Positions 23,507 through 34,775 of a stretch of DNA of 64,000 nt are shown here, piece by piece (within the stretch, counting starts at the first letter, position 1; each line of letters begins with the position of its first letter). Origin of the DNA: Spodoptera frugiperda (taxonomy: Eukaryota; Arthropoda; Insecta; Lepidoptera; Noctuidae). The notes beneath the pieces were generated by a model. It made no database searches. It saw nothing but the letters and a program-made list of their open reading frames with translations, and was not told the origin of the DNA. The stretch is taken from contig NC_064236.1 of NCBI RefSeq assembly GCF_023101765.2, forward strand, positions 20,176,993 through 20,240,992, given 5' to 3'. Position numbers and translations under genes: made by a program.

Positions 23507-24847
23507 ATGGAAGGTCAAATAAATGTTTTGAAGGATCTTCAGAGTGTGATGACAAAGGCATTGACTAATTATAAGAAGAGTCCTAAAGATCGTTTAACTG
23601 TTGAGTACATAGAAACAAGACTCGAATTATTAGAAAATGATTGGTCATTGTTCAAAGATACCAAATCTCAACTTTATAAAACATATAAATTAGAAGATGT
23701 TAGTCAAAAGGTTGTGGATATATACGACACTACTGAAGATACCTACATAACATATAAATGTGCTATGAAATCAGCTTTAAATAAATTAAAGGCCAAGGAA
23801 GCTATAGTACAACAGGGTAGCAAATCAAATAAAATGTCTAGCTCAACAAGTTCATTGGTTAAACTGCCAAAAATCTCCATTCCTACCTTTTCGGGGAAAT
23901 ATAGTGAATGGACCACATTTTATGATTTATTCACCTCTTTAGTGCATAACAATCCTTCATTAGATAATGTACAAAAGCTTCATTATCTGAAAGGACATCT
24001 TACTGGTGAAGCTGAACAATTAATTAGGCATACACCTATCACAGATGCAAATTATACTCAATGTTGGTTGCAACTGGAAAGGCGTTATGCTAATAAAAAG
24101 TATCTCACTAATTGTATTCTAAAAAGGTTATTCAGTCAAAAACGGTTACTCGTAGAATCAGCGTCAGGTTTGAAAGAGTTGTTGGATACAACAACTGATT
24201 GTTTGAGTGCTCTAACAAACTTAAAAATTGACGTTACCACATGGGATGTCATAATAATTCATATTGTCACTTTCAAACTTGATAATGAAACACGCAAACA
24301 GTGGGAACTTAGCATTTCTAATGACTCTAGCAACGAGTTGCCCACCTTTGATCAATTTAAGAAATTCATAGAAAGTCGGTTCCGTGCGTTAGAGTTCATA
24401 GAGCCAAATAAAGTTCACCAGGGCAGTAATATTACACACGCGCATACTCGTAGTCCAAAGGCAATGTTAGCGACAAAGACATTCAGCATACTTTGTGAGT
24501 ATTGCTCTGAGTCGCATAAACTTTGCTTTTGCAAGAAATTCGCGAAACAATCAGTGGATCATAGGCGTGAATTTGTTGCAAAAAATAAAATCTGCTTTAA
24601 TTGTTTGGGCAGTAACCATACAATTTTCAATTGCAAGAAGCAAATGTCATGTAGAATTTGTAAAAAACGGCATCATTCCTTGTTACATTTCAACAGAGAT
24701 GCCAACACAAGGAAGGATAGCCAAATTCAAGACACTGCAACTAAGTCTACTGTCGATAATAATTCAACTGACGATAGTCAGATTGTTGCTTGTTTATCTA
24801 CTGGCAAAATCGCTAAGCCAAGCCAAGTTTGTTGGCTACTGCTCTAA
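23507..24847 (+). pseudogene. BEL C gag
   Basis: The frame starts at an ATG (MEGQINVLKDLQ) about 620 bp after the LTR. It reads the N-terminal region (NYKKSPKDRLTVEYIETRLE), then KLPKISIPTFSGKYSEWTTF and AEQLIRHTPI. It continues with DVIIIHIVTFKLD and zinc knuckles: CEYCSESHKLCFCKKF, CFNCLGSNHTIFNC (CX2CX4HX4C) and CRICKKRHHSLLH. Near 24830 it runs out of frame (CWLLL then stop), while the protease continues in the next frame, consistent with loss of one T. BEL elements normally use one long frame, so this is damage rather than normal expression. The KSPK(D/E)RLT motif is shared with B. Confidence 0.88.
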
Positions 24848-26535
24848 TCAAAGCAGAGTCCAAGACGGGTCAGTTTATGACCGTCCGAGCCCTACTCGAT
24901 CAGGGGTCTCAGGCTTGTTTTATTACTGAGGCCACGGTGCAATTGCTAAGACTGAAAAAGAGTCTTGGAAGTGGTGTTATTACTGGTCTAGGAAACAATA
25001 GTTCAACCGCAGCAAAGTATATGGTTACTTTGACAATTAAATCTCAGACAGATGACAGTTTTCAATTAAAAATAAACGCCTACGTTGTATCTAAGATCAC
25101 GTCATACTTACCAGAAAAGAGTATGGATACAAGCTCTTTTGACTGGATTGATAGGTATGGCTTATCTCTCGCAGATCCAAATTTCAATACTCCCAACAGA
25201 ATTGATATTCTTTTGGGAGCCGATGCCTACGCTTCCATTGTTAAGGAAGGCATCGTAAAAAGTCCAACTAGTACTCTCATCGCTCAGAACACTGCTTTAG
25301 GGTGGATCCTTTCTGGATTAGCCAGTTCAAACGATAAGGAAATTCAGCATCGTTCAAGAAATATAAGTGTCAATTGTGCACATTTTAACGAGGACAATCT
25401 TCTAAGAAAATTTTGGGAGATAGAAGAGCAAAAAAGTTCAAAGAAAATATTAAATCTTGAGGAGCAAAGGTGTCAAGAGCTGTATACCAAAACTATAGTA
25501 AGATATGACACTGGGAGATATATAGTACGCTTACCATTTCGCGATGACGATCCTGCTTGCAAGGGTGGCGATTCGCGTTACATTGCTGAAATGAGACTCA
25601 AGTCATTAGAAAAAAGGTTAAGTAGAGACACATGCTTAAAGGACAAATACATAGGAGTAATAAACGAGTACTTACAGTTAGGACATCTTCGACCTGTAAA
25701 AGAAGGCGATGATAAAAAAGATCAAGCGGTATACTTACCTCACCACGCCGTAGTAAGGGATGGTGAAAAATGGAACAGCAACAATCAGGAAATTATGAAA
25801 ATAATAGATCAAATGAAGGAAACGGAAGAAGAAGTAGAACAAACAGGTCCTATAAAGAAAGAGAACAAGAATTTCGAGATCAAACTAGATAGTACAATTA
25901 AAATACTAGGACTTACCTGGAACCGGAACGATGATAGCTTCCAATACACAGCAAATCTTGCTCCGCTGAAGACCGCACCTGTAACAAAAAGAAAAGTTAT
26001 ATCTGACATAGCCAGATTGTTCTACCCTCTAGGCTGGTTAGCACCAAGTGTGGGGTTAGCAAACACTTTTACTCAAAGGTTATGGCTTGCAGGAGTAAGC
26101 TGGGATGAAGCATTAAATAAACAACTAGTACAAAAATGGAATACTTACCGTGAAGAGTTGACACTTCTTACCAAGGTTCGAATTCCTCGATGGCTTCGGA
26201 GTAAGTTTAAGGATAAGTTGGAGCTTCATGGTTTTAGTGACACTTCCAAGATCGCGTATTCAGCAGTTGTTTACTTGCGAGTAGTAAATGACGTAGACGG
26301 AGTACACGTTTCGTTGCTGGTAGCACGAAATAGAGTAGCTCCTGTCAAGCAGGTCAGCATACCACGCCTTAAATTGTGTGGAGCAGTTTTGTTGTCTAGA
26401 TCATTGATTGAGGCAGCAGATGTTCTCGGTATTTCTAGAGAACGAGTAAAAGCCTAGACTGATTCCACCGTTGTATTGTCGTGGTTAAATAGTCATCCTA
26501 GTAGGTGGAAAACATTTGCCACAAGTTCGTTGGTT
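24829..26535 (+). pseudogene. BEL C protease, reverse-transcriptase flank and RNase H, core deleted
   Basis: The frame opens with ALIKAESK, the protease motif LLDQGSQACFI and ITGLG, then LGADAYASIVKEG and GWILSG. The region leading into reverse transcriptase follows (GHLRPVKEG, VYLPHHAVVRD). At about 25760 the text jumps from AVVRDGEK straight to WNSNNQEIMK, which normally lies after the polymerase core, so roughly 190 residues including the YxDD-type active site are missing in frame. After that come LGLTWN, ARLFYPLGWLAP, the RNase H start LHGFSDTSKIAYSAVVYLR and SIPRLKLCGAVLL. A TAG at 26455-26457 breaks the frame, then TDSTVVLSWLNSHPSRWKTF follows. No integrase. Confidence 0.88.
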
Positions 26536-26649
26536 ATTAGGTAGAATTTTAAAATCATCCACAATCAAACGACCGACTTCCAAACTGTGCATTCTACCAG
26601 TAACCGATTGATTGAGATCAACTTAGTACAACTTGTTTTGTGATTACAA

Positions 26650-26998
26650 GTGTCAATTTTGATTTTACATAATTTTAAGTTCAGTTTAAGTTCAATCCTT
26701 TTAAGAATGTTAATTTTACTTTTATATTATAATTTTATAAGTTCTATTCTTGAAAAGGATGTTAATTTTAATTTTACATAACTTTAAGTTCAATCCTTAA
26801 AAGGATATCAATTTTAATTTTACATAGTTTTAAGTTCAATTCTTAAAAGAATGTCAAATTTACGTTTATATAATTTTAAGTTCAATTCTTGAAATGGAGG
26901 TCAATTTTACTTTTACATCATTTTATAAGTTCAATTTTTTGTAAAGGATGTTAATTTTACTTTTACATAGTTTTAAGTTCATTCTTGTAAAGGACATT
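26650..26998. repeat. AT-rich tandem repeat of about 58 bp, six diverged copies
   Basis: TTTTAAGTTCAATTCTT(A/G)AAA followed by a GGATGTTAATTTTACTTTTA-like half recurs about six times in front of the 3' LTR of element C. It occupies the place where integrase should be. Confidence 0.8.
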
Positions 26999-27026
26999 CC
27001 GTCAGTAATGTCCTTGGTGGGCGGTA

Positions 27027-27375
27027 TGTTGAAGACCAAATCCTAACAAGAAGTAACGAAACCATATTATTTATATTAATTTATTTTAGTTCAAATTTCA
27101 TAACTAGATGGCGTTGCCGCAATTAAATTCGAGCTATGGTTTCGTTACATCGATTCACATAAGAGGCAATTTTTTTGATGTATATGTCGTATTGTTGTCA
27201 TAGTCGTCGTCGCTGACGTCGTGTGGCGACCAAACAGGTCAATCCAATGAGGTCGTGTGACCATGTTGAAATAAATAGTTCAAATATACGAACCAGCAGT
27301 TCGAGCCTAAATAGTGGTTTAATTTCAACCCTATTAACAGCTACAATAGGTCAACAATTACTTCGGTAATTAACA
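27027..27375 (+). repeat. 3' LTR of BEL C
   Basis: 349 bp, preceded by a purine-rich GGTGGGCGG tract and followed by CCGTT (27376-27380), the right copy of the target duplication. Confidence 0.9.
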
Positions 27376-27380
27376 CCGTT

Positions 27381-28050
27381 TGTGACCGGGTTGCGAATAC
27401 GCGACCGCTACTGAGGTGATCGGACACAAACATACAACAAACGAATAGAGACAGCACAAACACATAATGGCTTCTAGAGTCCCCTTACCCGAGTTTCTAC
27501 CGAACTTCATTAACTTCATCAAAACCAATCTCGGCTGATGCGTGACCTTCTAAAACTTCTTCATAAAAATGTGACTTAACTCGATACTATGAATCGAAAC
27601 AAACCAATAATATCAAAATTATTGTTTAACTACAACTTTCCAGTATCAAAACCAGTAAAACTGACATTTCACAAACATAGTTACTCACAAAATAATTATT
27701 CTAACAAGAAACTTAATGCATTCAAGCTTTACAAGTGATCACGGCTACGCACAGTTCAGTAACACACAGTTAGTCATTTTCTCTCGCGTAAACCCCACAT
27801 GGGAATACCGAGTCTCTCCTAGACTACATGGTTTCCACTGAAACCCTCATTAACAAACATCTTTTTAACTATAATCAAACACAGGTTCTACTACCTTCAA
27901 CTACTCTAATAATCTACCCTCTAAGGTATCTGCTATTTGAACTACTTTATCTGAATTATGTCAGTTGAACTTTGATTCGTCGGCATATTTTTCTAAGTAC
28001 CTACGTGTACGTGAGTGTGTGTACATGATGTAAGTGTGAGTATGTACTTG
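27381..28050. other. Interior of the LTR element, no ORF
   Basis: Apart from the end of the 138-bp repeat at the left edge, this is AT-rich sequence with no protein motif. Confidence 0.55.
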
Positions 28051-28054
28051 TGAG

Positions 28055-28290
28055 TAAAGACCCAACAGCCATGTTCCTCACGGGTGCGGTCTCAATGCGA
28101 GTTTGTGCAGACCCATCACCACACGGTTCTCATGTGTGCGGTCCGAGTGTGAGTGCGTGCATAGACCCATCGCCTCATGTTCCTCATGAGTGCGGTCCGG
28201 TGTGTACACTGACCATCGCCTCATGCTCCTCATGAGCGCGGTCCATTGTGCCAGACCCAGCGCCACATGTTACTCATGCGGTGCGGTCCA
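28055..28290. repeat. Tandem repeat of about 45-55 bp, five copies
   Basis: Five variants of AGACCCATCGCC...CATGTTCCTCATGAGTGCGGTCC follow one another. Short open frames on both strands here follow from the repeat and are not taken as genes. Confidence 0.75.
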
Positions 28291-29560
28291 CAGTGTCGAG
28301 TGTTAAGGGCATGAGTGTGAATGATGAGTGTTGAGTACAAGTAGTAACGATGTGTATAGGAAATTCTACCACTTACATTTCACAAAATTCTCGAGGAACC
28401 TGGTGATCAGATATCCTCCTCATCCTTATTCGTCAGAACTGTACTGTAACTATTCAAAACTATTCAATTTAGATGCACAGTCAAAATAAAATGCCGAACC
28501 AGCGCTTAAACAACCAGTTACCCACAGCTACAACTACAATACTCATAATGGTAAAAAGGTAACAAATGTCGGTAACACCTTTTAAAATAATTTTCAATGT
28601 ACCTACATCTTGCATACAGAATTAAAGTAATCCATGTTCTTACTATGAAATCAATTCTCAAAACATGAAATGTTTAATATCATCGTACCGTCACTATAAA
28701 ATATAGACGCACTATGAAATTGAAATACTGAGTTATCTCGTAACTCCGCGGTTTTCTTTACTTGGCAAAACTCGACTTGATCGATTACATCTGGACTAGA
28801 CGTCTAACATTATCTACGTACTAAAATGTAAACTAAAATGGAAACATTTCTCATGTCTAGGTACCCTCAATCAAAATTAAATTAAATTATTAGTAATCAA
28901 CATCGAATGTTTTGCGGTTACCACATGATAGTCACTCGCAAGGACTCCCAAGTCAGCTACGACTGTAGTTTCATGTTATAGACTCGAGCCTCTGTCACTG
29001 TAATGCATTCACGGTGCAGTAAAATAAATCAGAATCTTTGTTCCCTAGACTTACTACCTACAATTAAGACTAAATATAACACACTAATCCCAAAAATTAG
29101 ATCACGGTAAACCAATCATCAGTTTGCTCAGGACTTTAGAAGACGTTTCGCATCTAACTTCAATCACGAATAGCAACTTAGCAACTGTTGACCCTGCTTT
29201 ATTAAAAACTATCTTTCTCAATGTTCTGTACGACGATAGATCGCAGGCGCATAATTATTTAAATCTACCTCAACGTTGTGGAAATCGAATTCCCAACTAA
29301 ACAAAATCAAAGATTATTTGAGATATCACGTATCCTAACAATACACAACCCGAAACAACATAATCAGATGTCATTCTAATGAATTTTCATAATCTCGGAT
29401 CTAAAACATCACGACTTAGTTTTTATTATGACTACCCGACAAAAGTAAAATAATACTTCTGATCGCAAAATCAACAATCCTAAACAGGAAACGCTGACTC
29501 ATTTTCATCCAATAAAGTATTTGGTATCAGAATCATAATAAAAGGAACAAGGTCACCTGA
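28291..29560. other. Interior of the LTR element, no ORF
   Basis: AT-rich, without long open frames, pol motifs or recognisable repeats. Confidence 0.5.
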
Positions 29561-29639
29561 ATATTCCCGATGATGCAGTGTCCAACTGCAGACATCAATA
29601 CGCTTCTCACCATACGCCGCGCTTACGCTGCGTCACCTG

Positions 29640-29850
29640 GCCTGCTGCCGCTGCCACCGCGCGCCCTGGTCCGCTGCCGCTGTCGCCGCGTCCCCAGGTC
29701 TGCTGCCGTCGCCGCGTTCCCTGGTCCGCTACCGTCGCCGCGTCCCCTGGTCCGCTGCCGTCGCCGCGTCCCCTGGTCCACTGTCGTCGCCGCGTCCCCT
29801 GGTCCACTGTCGTTGCCGCGTCCCCTGGTCCGCTGCCGCTGTCACCGTTG
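29640..29850. repeat. GC-rich minisatellite, 26-27-bp unit, about eight copies
   Basis: The unit GCCGCGTCCCCTGGTCCxCTG repeats with small changes. It yields repetitive frames on both strands (GTRRRQWTRGRGD-type on minus) that mimic long ORFs. Confidence 0.8.
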
Positions 29851-29992
29851 CTCGTGTACCAGATGACGATGTGCTGTGCTGGGGTTGGATTTGAATGCAC
29901 TCCAAGCTGAGCCTTGCATCGCAGTCTTCTTTGTTGGGGTCGAATGCAAGTAGTTCTCGATGAATCAGCTCCGATGATTTCAACATCTTCAA
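29729..29992 (-). CDS. Short gag-like ORF of the LTR element
   Basis: The minus-strand ORF begins 26 bp inside the right LTR with MKMLKSSELIHRELLAFDPNKEDCDARLSL, a plausible helical N-terminus, and then runs into the minisatellite. Its position matches the start of gag in a minus-oriented element. No zinc knuckle or major homology motif is visible, so the identity is inferred from position. Confidence 0.3.
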   Translation of the reverse strand: MKMLKSSELIHRELLAFDPNKEDCDARLSLECIQIQPQHSTSSSGTRATVTAAADQGTRQRQWTRGRGDDSGPGDAATAADQGTRRR

Positions 29993-30017
29993 TCGTCCGG
30001 GTCCATCTCACTTCTGA

Positions 30018-30496
30018 TGTCGGAGATAGGAGATCTCTCACTTTCGATATGTCGGTGAAAGGAGAATCTCACTACTCATGTCAGGAATACTTGTGGGCGT
30101 TATGACGAAGGTAGCAGTAAAATAATAAAGTCTTCGATATGGAACTATTGTTTAATTCTGTACATTGCACTGTTACTTTACTTAAGCTACTGATGGGGCC
30201 GGCATTTCCTACCGACTACTCTGAGAAGAAATGCCGAAACAAACTCAGAGGTCTCAGTCACTCTCAAAGTGCAAACATGGTTACAAAGTACATGAAAGAT
30301 AATTAACTGTTACAATATCAAACTAACAGGTTACAGACTAGGTATACAGTTGAAACACACGACGGTTCAATATTCGACCGCACTGGTCGGCTGCTGCACG
30401 AGAAGTGATCGACACGCCGCTCAGCCGATGAATCCTTGACTCCGTCGAGCGCCGAGGGTGGACGCCTGTGTTTCAATTCTACCCTCGATCCCGACA
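30018..30496 (-). repeat. Right LTR (5' LTR if the element reads minus)
   Basis: 479 bp matching 21331-21809 without a difference that I could find. It is followed by the TATA duplication (30497-30500). Confidence 0.9.
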
Positions 30497-30815
30497 TATA
30501 CAAGAGATATAACTGGTCGTAGTTAATGGAACACCCCAACAGTCCAACATTAGGCAAATGACACAATCTCAATAACTCCCGGCTTCCCGCCATATCGTTT
30601 CCAATCTGTCGAACCACAGGTTAAGCATTCCCGCCACACGATGATGTTTGTTTTCTTTTGTCTATGCTTCTAACAATGTACCTAATATGTATAGTATTTC
30701 ATTCTGTATCAACTTTATTCTCTGTCTACTGTGTAATGGTCGCGCGATGAGACCGGCCGGTGACCACTCAGGGTCGGGTCGCCGACGCGCGGACCGCGGA
30801 GCGCTGCAGCGGAGC

Positions 30816-31582
30816 ATGTTTCAGATCATGGCGGCGGTGTGGCTGGGGGCGCGGCTGGGGGCGCGGCTGGGGGCGCGGCCCGCTGCAGCCGGCAGCCAGG
30901 CGCCGGCCGCGGGCTACTTCCACAGGTACGCAGGCCGCGAGCTCCCGCCGCGCGCCGCTCTCACTATGTCAACGTCACGTGTCCCGGCGCGAGTACTGTG
31001 GCGTTGGCATAGTGGGCGTGGCACGCAGCATGCATTATTGTTTCAGGCGACAGATTGTTGTTCAACGCGCGAGTCGCCAACAACATCAGCGCGGCGCGCG
31101 CCGAGCACATGCTGCGCGAGAGCGCGCGCTGCCGGCGCTGGCGAGCCGCCGCGCCTGCGCCGCTGCGCCGGGACGTCATCCTCAACAACCCTTACCACAT
31201 CATGGACCACATCCTGGACACTAGCCAACAGCTGCGCTCCAGCGGGGAAGACAAGCTGCGCCGCCACTACAACTACATCAAGCTGTCGGGCGAGACGGTG
31301 GAGCCCGAGCCACCCACTCTCACGGCCGCGGTCGCCACGAGTCCGCCACCGACGGCGGCCCGCCAGCCGGCCGGCGAGGATGCCTACCTGATGCCGCTGC
31401 TGGACATCGTGAGCGGCCGGCGCGCCGCCCCGGCCGACCTGGCCGACTCCACGGCCGCGACCGCTGCGACCCCTACCGGTATCGAGAAGGACTTCGCAGA
31501 CTTGGAGAACTTCCAGAAGAGGAAGACCGCCAAACAAGATCTCACGTTCCCGCTCACATTGCCGTTACAGCCGCCACACTAG
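30816..31582 (+). CDS. Host gene of unknown function, two exons
   Basis: Exon 1 (30816-30925) starts at ATG with MFQIMAAVWLGARLGARLGA and ends ...YFH|AG before GTACGC. Exon 2 (31054-31582) begins after CAGGCGACAG and runs to a TAG stop. The phases fit (2+1), giving a 212-residue protein reading ...FHRLLFNARVANNISAARAEHML. The N-terminal part is Ala/Arg/Gly-rich and partly a short repeat (GARL x3). The middle (DVILNNPYHIMDHILDTSQQLR ... HYNYIKLSGETVEPEP) looks like ordinary folded or helical sequence, and the C-terminal third is Pro/Ala/Thr-rich and probably disordered. GC content is much higher than in the surroundings. The exon 1 ATG may be internal to a longer upstream exon. AATAAA occurs at 32170. 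I do not recognise the family. Confidence 0.55.
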
Positions 31583-33230
31583 TATTCCAAATGACCTCTG
31601 TCTTTCTGATTTAATTGATATCTATGTATTTAAATTAAACCCTTTGCCACATTTACGATGGCCCACAATGGCGAGAAGTTGCCGAGTTGGTCTAAATACT
31701 AGAGGAGAAGTAATACACATATATTACTATACTAACCGGAGCCGGTCCGATGGCCCTGGCCTATTTTAAACACATATTATCAAATATATTCTTATTTTAT
31801 TTCAGCCATGGTCGTCCCACTGCACGGCAATGGCTCCCTACCCTCCTTCCACTCCTCTCCATGTGGAGCATCAGTTGTAAATCCAAACCTTTATATAAAA
31901 CGTATCCACCCGTAATATAATGTGTGTCTGCTAGCCAAGTGACATTGTATCATGTTCGCGACCCGCGCGGCCACTGGAAGTAAAGGTGCGAGGACACTGC
32001 AACACTAAGCGTGTATAGGAGAATGTGTTATCGCGGGTGTCAGTCATTGTAATCGTGTTTGGCGTGACGGTTGCCATTGCTTCATCCGTACGAGCTGAAG
32101 GGTTACGTCCTACCAAGTACTAGCTAGTGCTGGAGTACGTGACCTATATTTATTGTCACTAGGACGTTCAATAAAAATTCCACCCTCTTAGCTATCAGTA
32201 GTACTACGACAGCGCTACGAGTTACCTACGACGCTACGAAAACACCGGACTGCTACGAGTGTGGCTACGAATTGTCTAGCTACTACGGTCTACGGAGAGG
32301 TTCAAGATCGCTCGCTACTCCGCAAGCTGCGTGTCGGCGGCGGGGCGCGCTGGCCGCGTGCTCCGGTACAATGTGATGGTGTGCCATTGAGATACTGACG
32401 AGCGGACTCATTCATGTCGGGTCCTTAGAGCGACCACTGTAAGCAATCGACGCCGCGCCGCTCCGCGACGGTTGTCCAAAGCTCACGTGTGACTCGTCTT
32501 GATGAGGGACATAGGGTTTATTTTTTGTATATTTCCAATTCAATGTTGAAATAACAAAAGGTCGACAATATACTACGATTCGTAAAACGTTAGTAGGCCT
32601 AATGACTTATGTAGGAAATGGTGGTGGTGAACTTGTAGTGCCCTATACATAATTCTGATCAAACTATATTATATCATCAAACTATATCAAACTATATACT
32701 TAATTTGCTATAGTTTCTGTAACAATTAAATAATAATGTTGGTTAAGAAATTAATATGCTGTGCAACAGAAGTTAGTGGCAGGACTGAATTGCTACAAAA
32801 GCGACTCCACGTAGTCTTGTTTGTCCTACTCCTAGAGTGTAATATAAAATCGCGTAGGCGCGTAGGAGCGAGGCGGCCCGCGGGCTGAGGAGCAAGCGGC
32901 TGCTAACGAGCCACCGTGGCTGAAGCCGGCCAACAAGCCGAAGCTGCGGTGGTGAGCGGAAGCCGTCTGCGACGATTAGCACGCGTGGGGCCGCCGGGGG
33001 CCCGCAGTGCCGGAGCCGTGACAGAAACCCTGTCAGCTGCATGCTGCGTGTTTCCTTGCAGGCTGTTCGTTTTATTACATTATCCAAGTCTTTGAAGATA
33101 GTATATAAAATTGCTAGTTAATGTGATTAATTTTGTGTCATTTATCACTTTATCTAAATTGAGAAGACATTATATATAATTGCTAGACAGTATATATAAT
33201 ATCAAGATTTATTACTTTGGCTGTAACATA
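31583..33230. other. 3' flank of the host gene, no clear gene
   Basis: It includes a likely 3' untranslated region up to the AATAAA at 32170-32175, and a GC-rich patch at 32860-33020 with open frames on both strands. A CTTGCAG acceptor-like site lies at about 33055-33061, but no exon could be established. Confidence 0.4.
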
Positions 33231-33620
33231 TACAGGGTGTAACAAAATACCCATATACATCAAGAAGCCCTGATGAATACAGGTTGAATAGAACATCTAC
33301 ACAAAGTTTCAGCTAAAAATACGTTTTAAAAAAAAAAATAGTACCAAATAGTTGGTTTTGCATAGTTCTTGATTTCAAATCATATAAACGTGTCACAACA
33401 CTACAGGGATCACTCGGTAATATTACAAAACATGTCTTCTGGCAATCTGATCGCCTAGGACCCTTCTAACAAATTTTGATACGCGCGCCTTCGCGATTTG
33501 AAAAATTCATAACTTGGTACCATGAAAACATGAGTTTAAAATACCCTTCCCGTATAGTTTGTTATGTTATCTAGAAACCGTGCAATTGATTTGTATACCC
33601 CCTTTTTGTTACACGTTGTA
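33231..33620. mobile_element. MITE with TACAGGGTGTAACAAAA-type ends
   Basis: The left end TACAGGGTGTAACAAAATACCC is matched in inverse at the right end (TTTTTGTTACACGTTGTA). It abuts the next TACAGGG element at a TA. TA flanks and these ends point to the Tc1/mariner group. Confidence 0.6.
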
Positions 33621-34186
33621 TACAGGGTTAAAGGTTAAGTCGACCTAAATCCTTTAAGTCGTGATAGTTTACATCATTCCTGACTGATTTGACCATGGGA
33701 CCCCATATCCCAAACTTAACCGTTTTCAAATTATCGGCATTTTAACATTTTTGATAAAATTTCCCATTTTTTTGGCTATTTCTCCTTTGTTTTGTCTTTG
33801 GTGGCTAAATTTTGTTTTGTTTTTGCTTTTTTATGTAGTAGATTAGTTGCTTTATTATTTTAAAAACTAAAACTGTAAATAACTGTACCAACAGAGTAGT
33901 AGCAGACGATCGAATGTTAAAAAAAATATATAAATTTGTGATAAGTTGTTTTTCTTTGTGGGATATTTAAAAAAAAGTCTATGACAACTGTTCTGCAAAT
34001 GTGCGTTAAAATATCTACAATTCTTCAGCTTTCTGATAAGGTATAACATGATAGGGAATAATTTGTATTCTTTGCCAAAACATCGATGAAGTACTACAAG
34101 GTAGTAATAAGAATATCGATATTTAAGCTTCAAATTTAACTTGAGTCATATAACAAATGGACACACAAGGAGTGTCAGGGAGTGGA

Positions 34187-34506
34187 TTTTTTTTTGAGTG
34201 GAGAAAATCATCCAATTACTTCTCCCACCTTGGGCGAGGCGAGAGGGAGTGTCAGACTCTTACTGACTAAAAACCACCCTGTTCCTTCTCCTGCTTTTCG
34301 AGCCGGAGCCCCGGTAAACCCGCTAGGTAGTCCGCAGCTCCGGATCAGGCATCAGCCCTACTGGGCCCTATCTGTGGTGGTCTGATGGCTCTTTGAGGCG
34401 CGCGCGGAACGCTACGCGCCGCACGCACGGGTCTGGTTCTGTTCGGGCGGTGAGCTACCCTTGCTCGCCGTCCGCAGGCCCGCACTGGGCACTAATTATC
34501 CCAATA
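34187..34506 (-). mobile_element. SINE, noctuid type, copy 1
   Basis: It starts with a T run on the plus strand (an A tail on minus). It contains TTCTCCCACCTTGGGCGAGG, AGGGAGTGTCAGACTCTTAC and GCTAGGTAGTCCGCAGCTCC, shared with 54105-54296. AGTGGA flanks both ends (34181-34186 and 34507-34512), so it landed inside the mariner-like element. Confidence 0.75.
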
Positions 34507-34507
34507 A

Positions 34508-34775
34508 GTGGATCGGGAGAGGCGGACCTGTATCGTGGCCAGCTAGAAGTCCAGACCTGACCCCTATGGATTTTTATGTGTGAGGGCACATGAAAAGTTT
34601 GGTGTATAATTAACCGAACCCAATACAAAATATTGATGTTTTGAGACAAAAAATAATTGATGCCGCTAATGAAATAAGAAGAGGTTTAACGACTGGTGTG
34701 GTAAAAAGTGGCCTACGACACAGAATGCATGTATGTGTGCGAAACAGGGGCGGACTTGTGGAACATGTACTGTAA
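34508..34775 (+). pseudogene. Mariner/Tc1-type transposase C-terminal remnant
   Basis: The plus strand reads GRGGPVSWPARSPDLTPMDFYV, a stop, GHMKSLVYN, another stop, then IIDAANEIRRG and GLVEHVL. The SPDLTPMDF motif carries the third-but-last catalytic region of DDE transposases of this group. Two in-frame stops and loss of the N-terminal two-thirds show that it is dead. Confidence 0.75.

Larger units (their letters stand above)
22531..27375 (+). mobile_element. BEL/Pao LTR retrotransposon C, nested, non-autonomous
   Basis: The 5' LTR (354 bp) and 3' LTR (349 bp) start TGTT(A/G)AAGACC and end TAATTAACA. The element has a 5-bp CCGTT duplication, a primer site right after the 5' LTR, a leader of about 620 bp, gag, protease, a shortened pol and an AT-rich tandem block before the 3' LTR. 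The reverse transcriptase core is deleted in frame, and the integrase is absent. The element belongs to the same broad group as B (shared leader motifs). The LTRs differ by roughly a dozen or more substitutions plus several indels. Confidence 0.92.
21331..30496 (-). mobile_element. Ty3/gypsy-like LTR retrotransposon with nested BEL element
   Basis: Two 479-bp direct repeats with TGTCGG...CCGACA ends bound the element, and a 4-bp TATA duplication flanks it. Without the nested BEL insertion the element is about 4.3 kb, too short for a full gag-pol. No reverse transcriptase, integrase or protease motif is visible, so it is non-autonomous. The likely direction is minus: the sequence just inside the right LTR reads TCAGAAGTGAGATGG on the minus strand, a leader style I associate with insect Ty3/gypsy elements, and it is followed by a short gag-like ORF. 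The interior contains at least four tandem-repeat blocks. Confidence 0.8.

Noticed and set aside
24825..24850. Programmed frameshift between gag and protease of BEL C
   Set aside because: BEL elements usually have a single frame, and a one-base loss restores the expected reading. No slippery site with structure is evident.
28055..28290. CRISPR-like array
   Set aside because: Units are contiguous diverged tandem repeats without unique spacers, in an animal genome.
29578..30041. Open frames of 87-144 residues on both strands
   Set aside because: They are produced by the 27-bp GC-rich minisatellite. Only the first part of the 29729-29992 frame was kept, at low confidence, as a gag-like start.
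30760..31537. Overlapping long frames on both strands around the two-exon gene
   Set aside because: They arise from the high GC content. The splice-consistent reading with matching phases was preferred.
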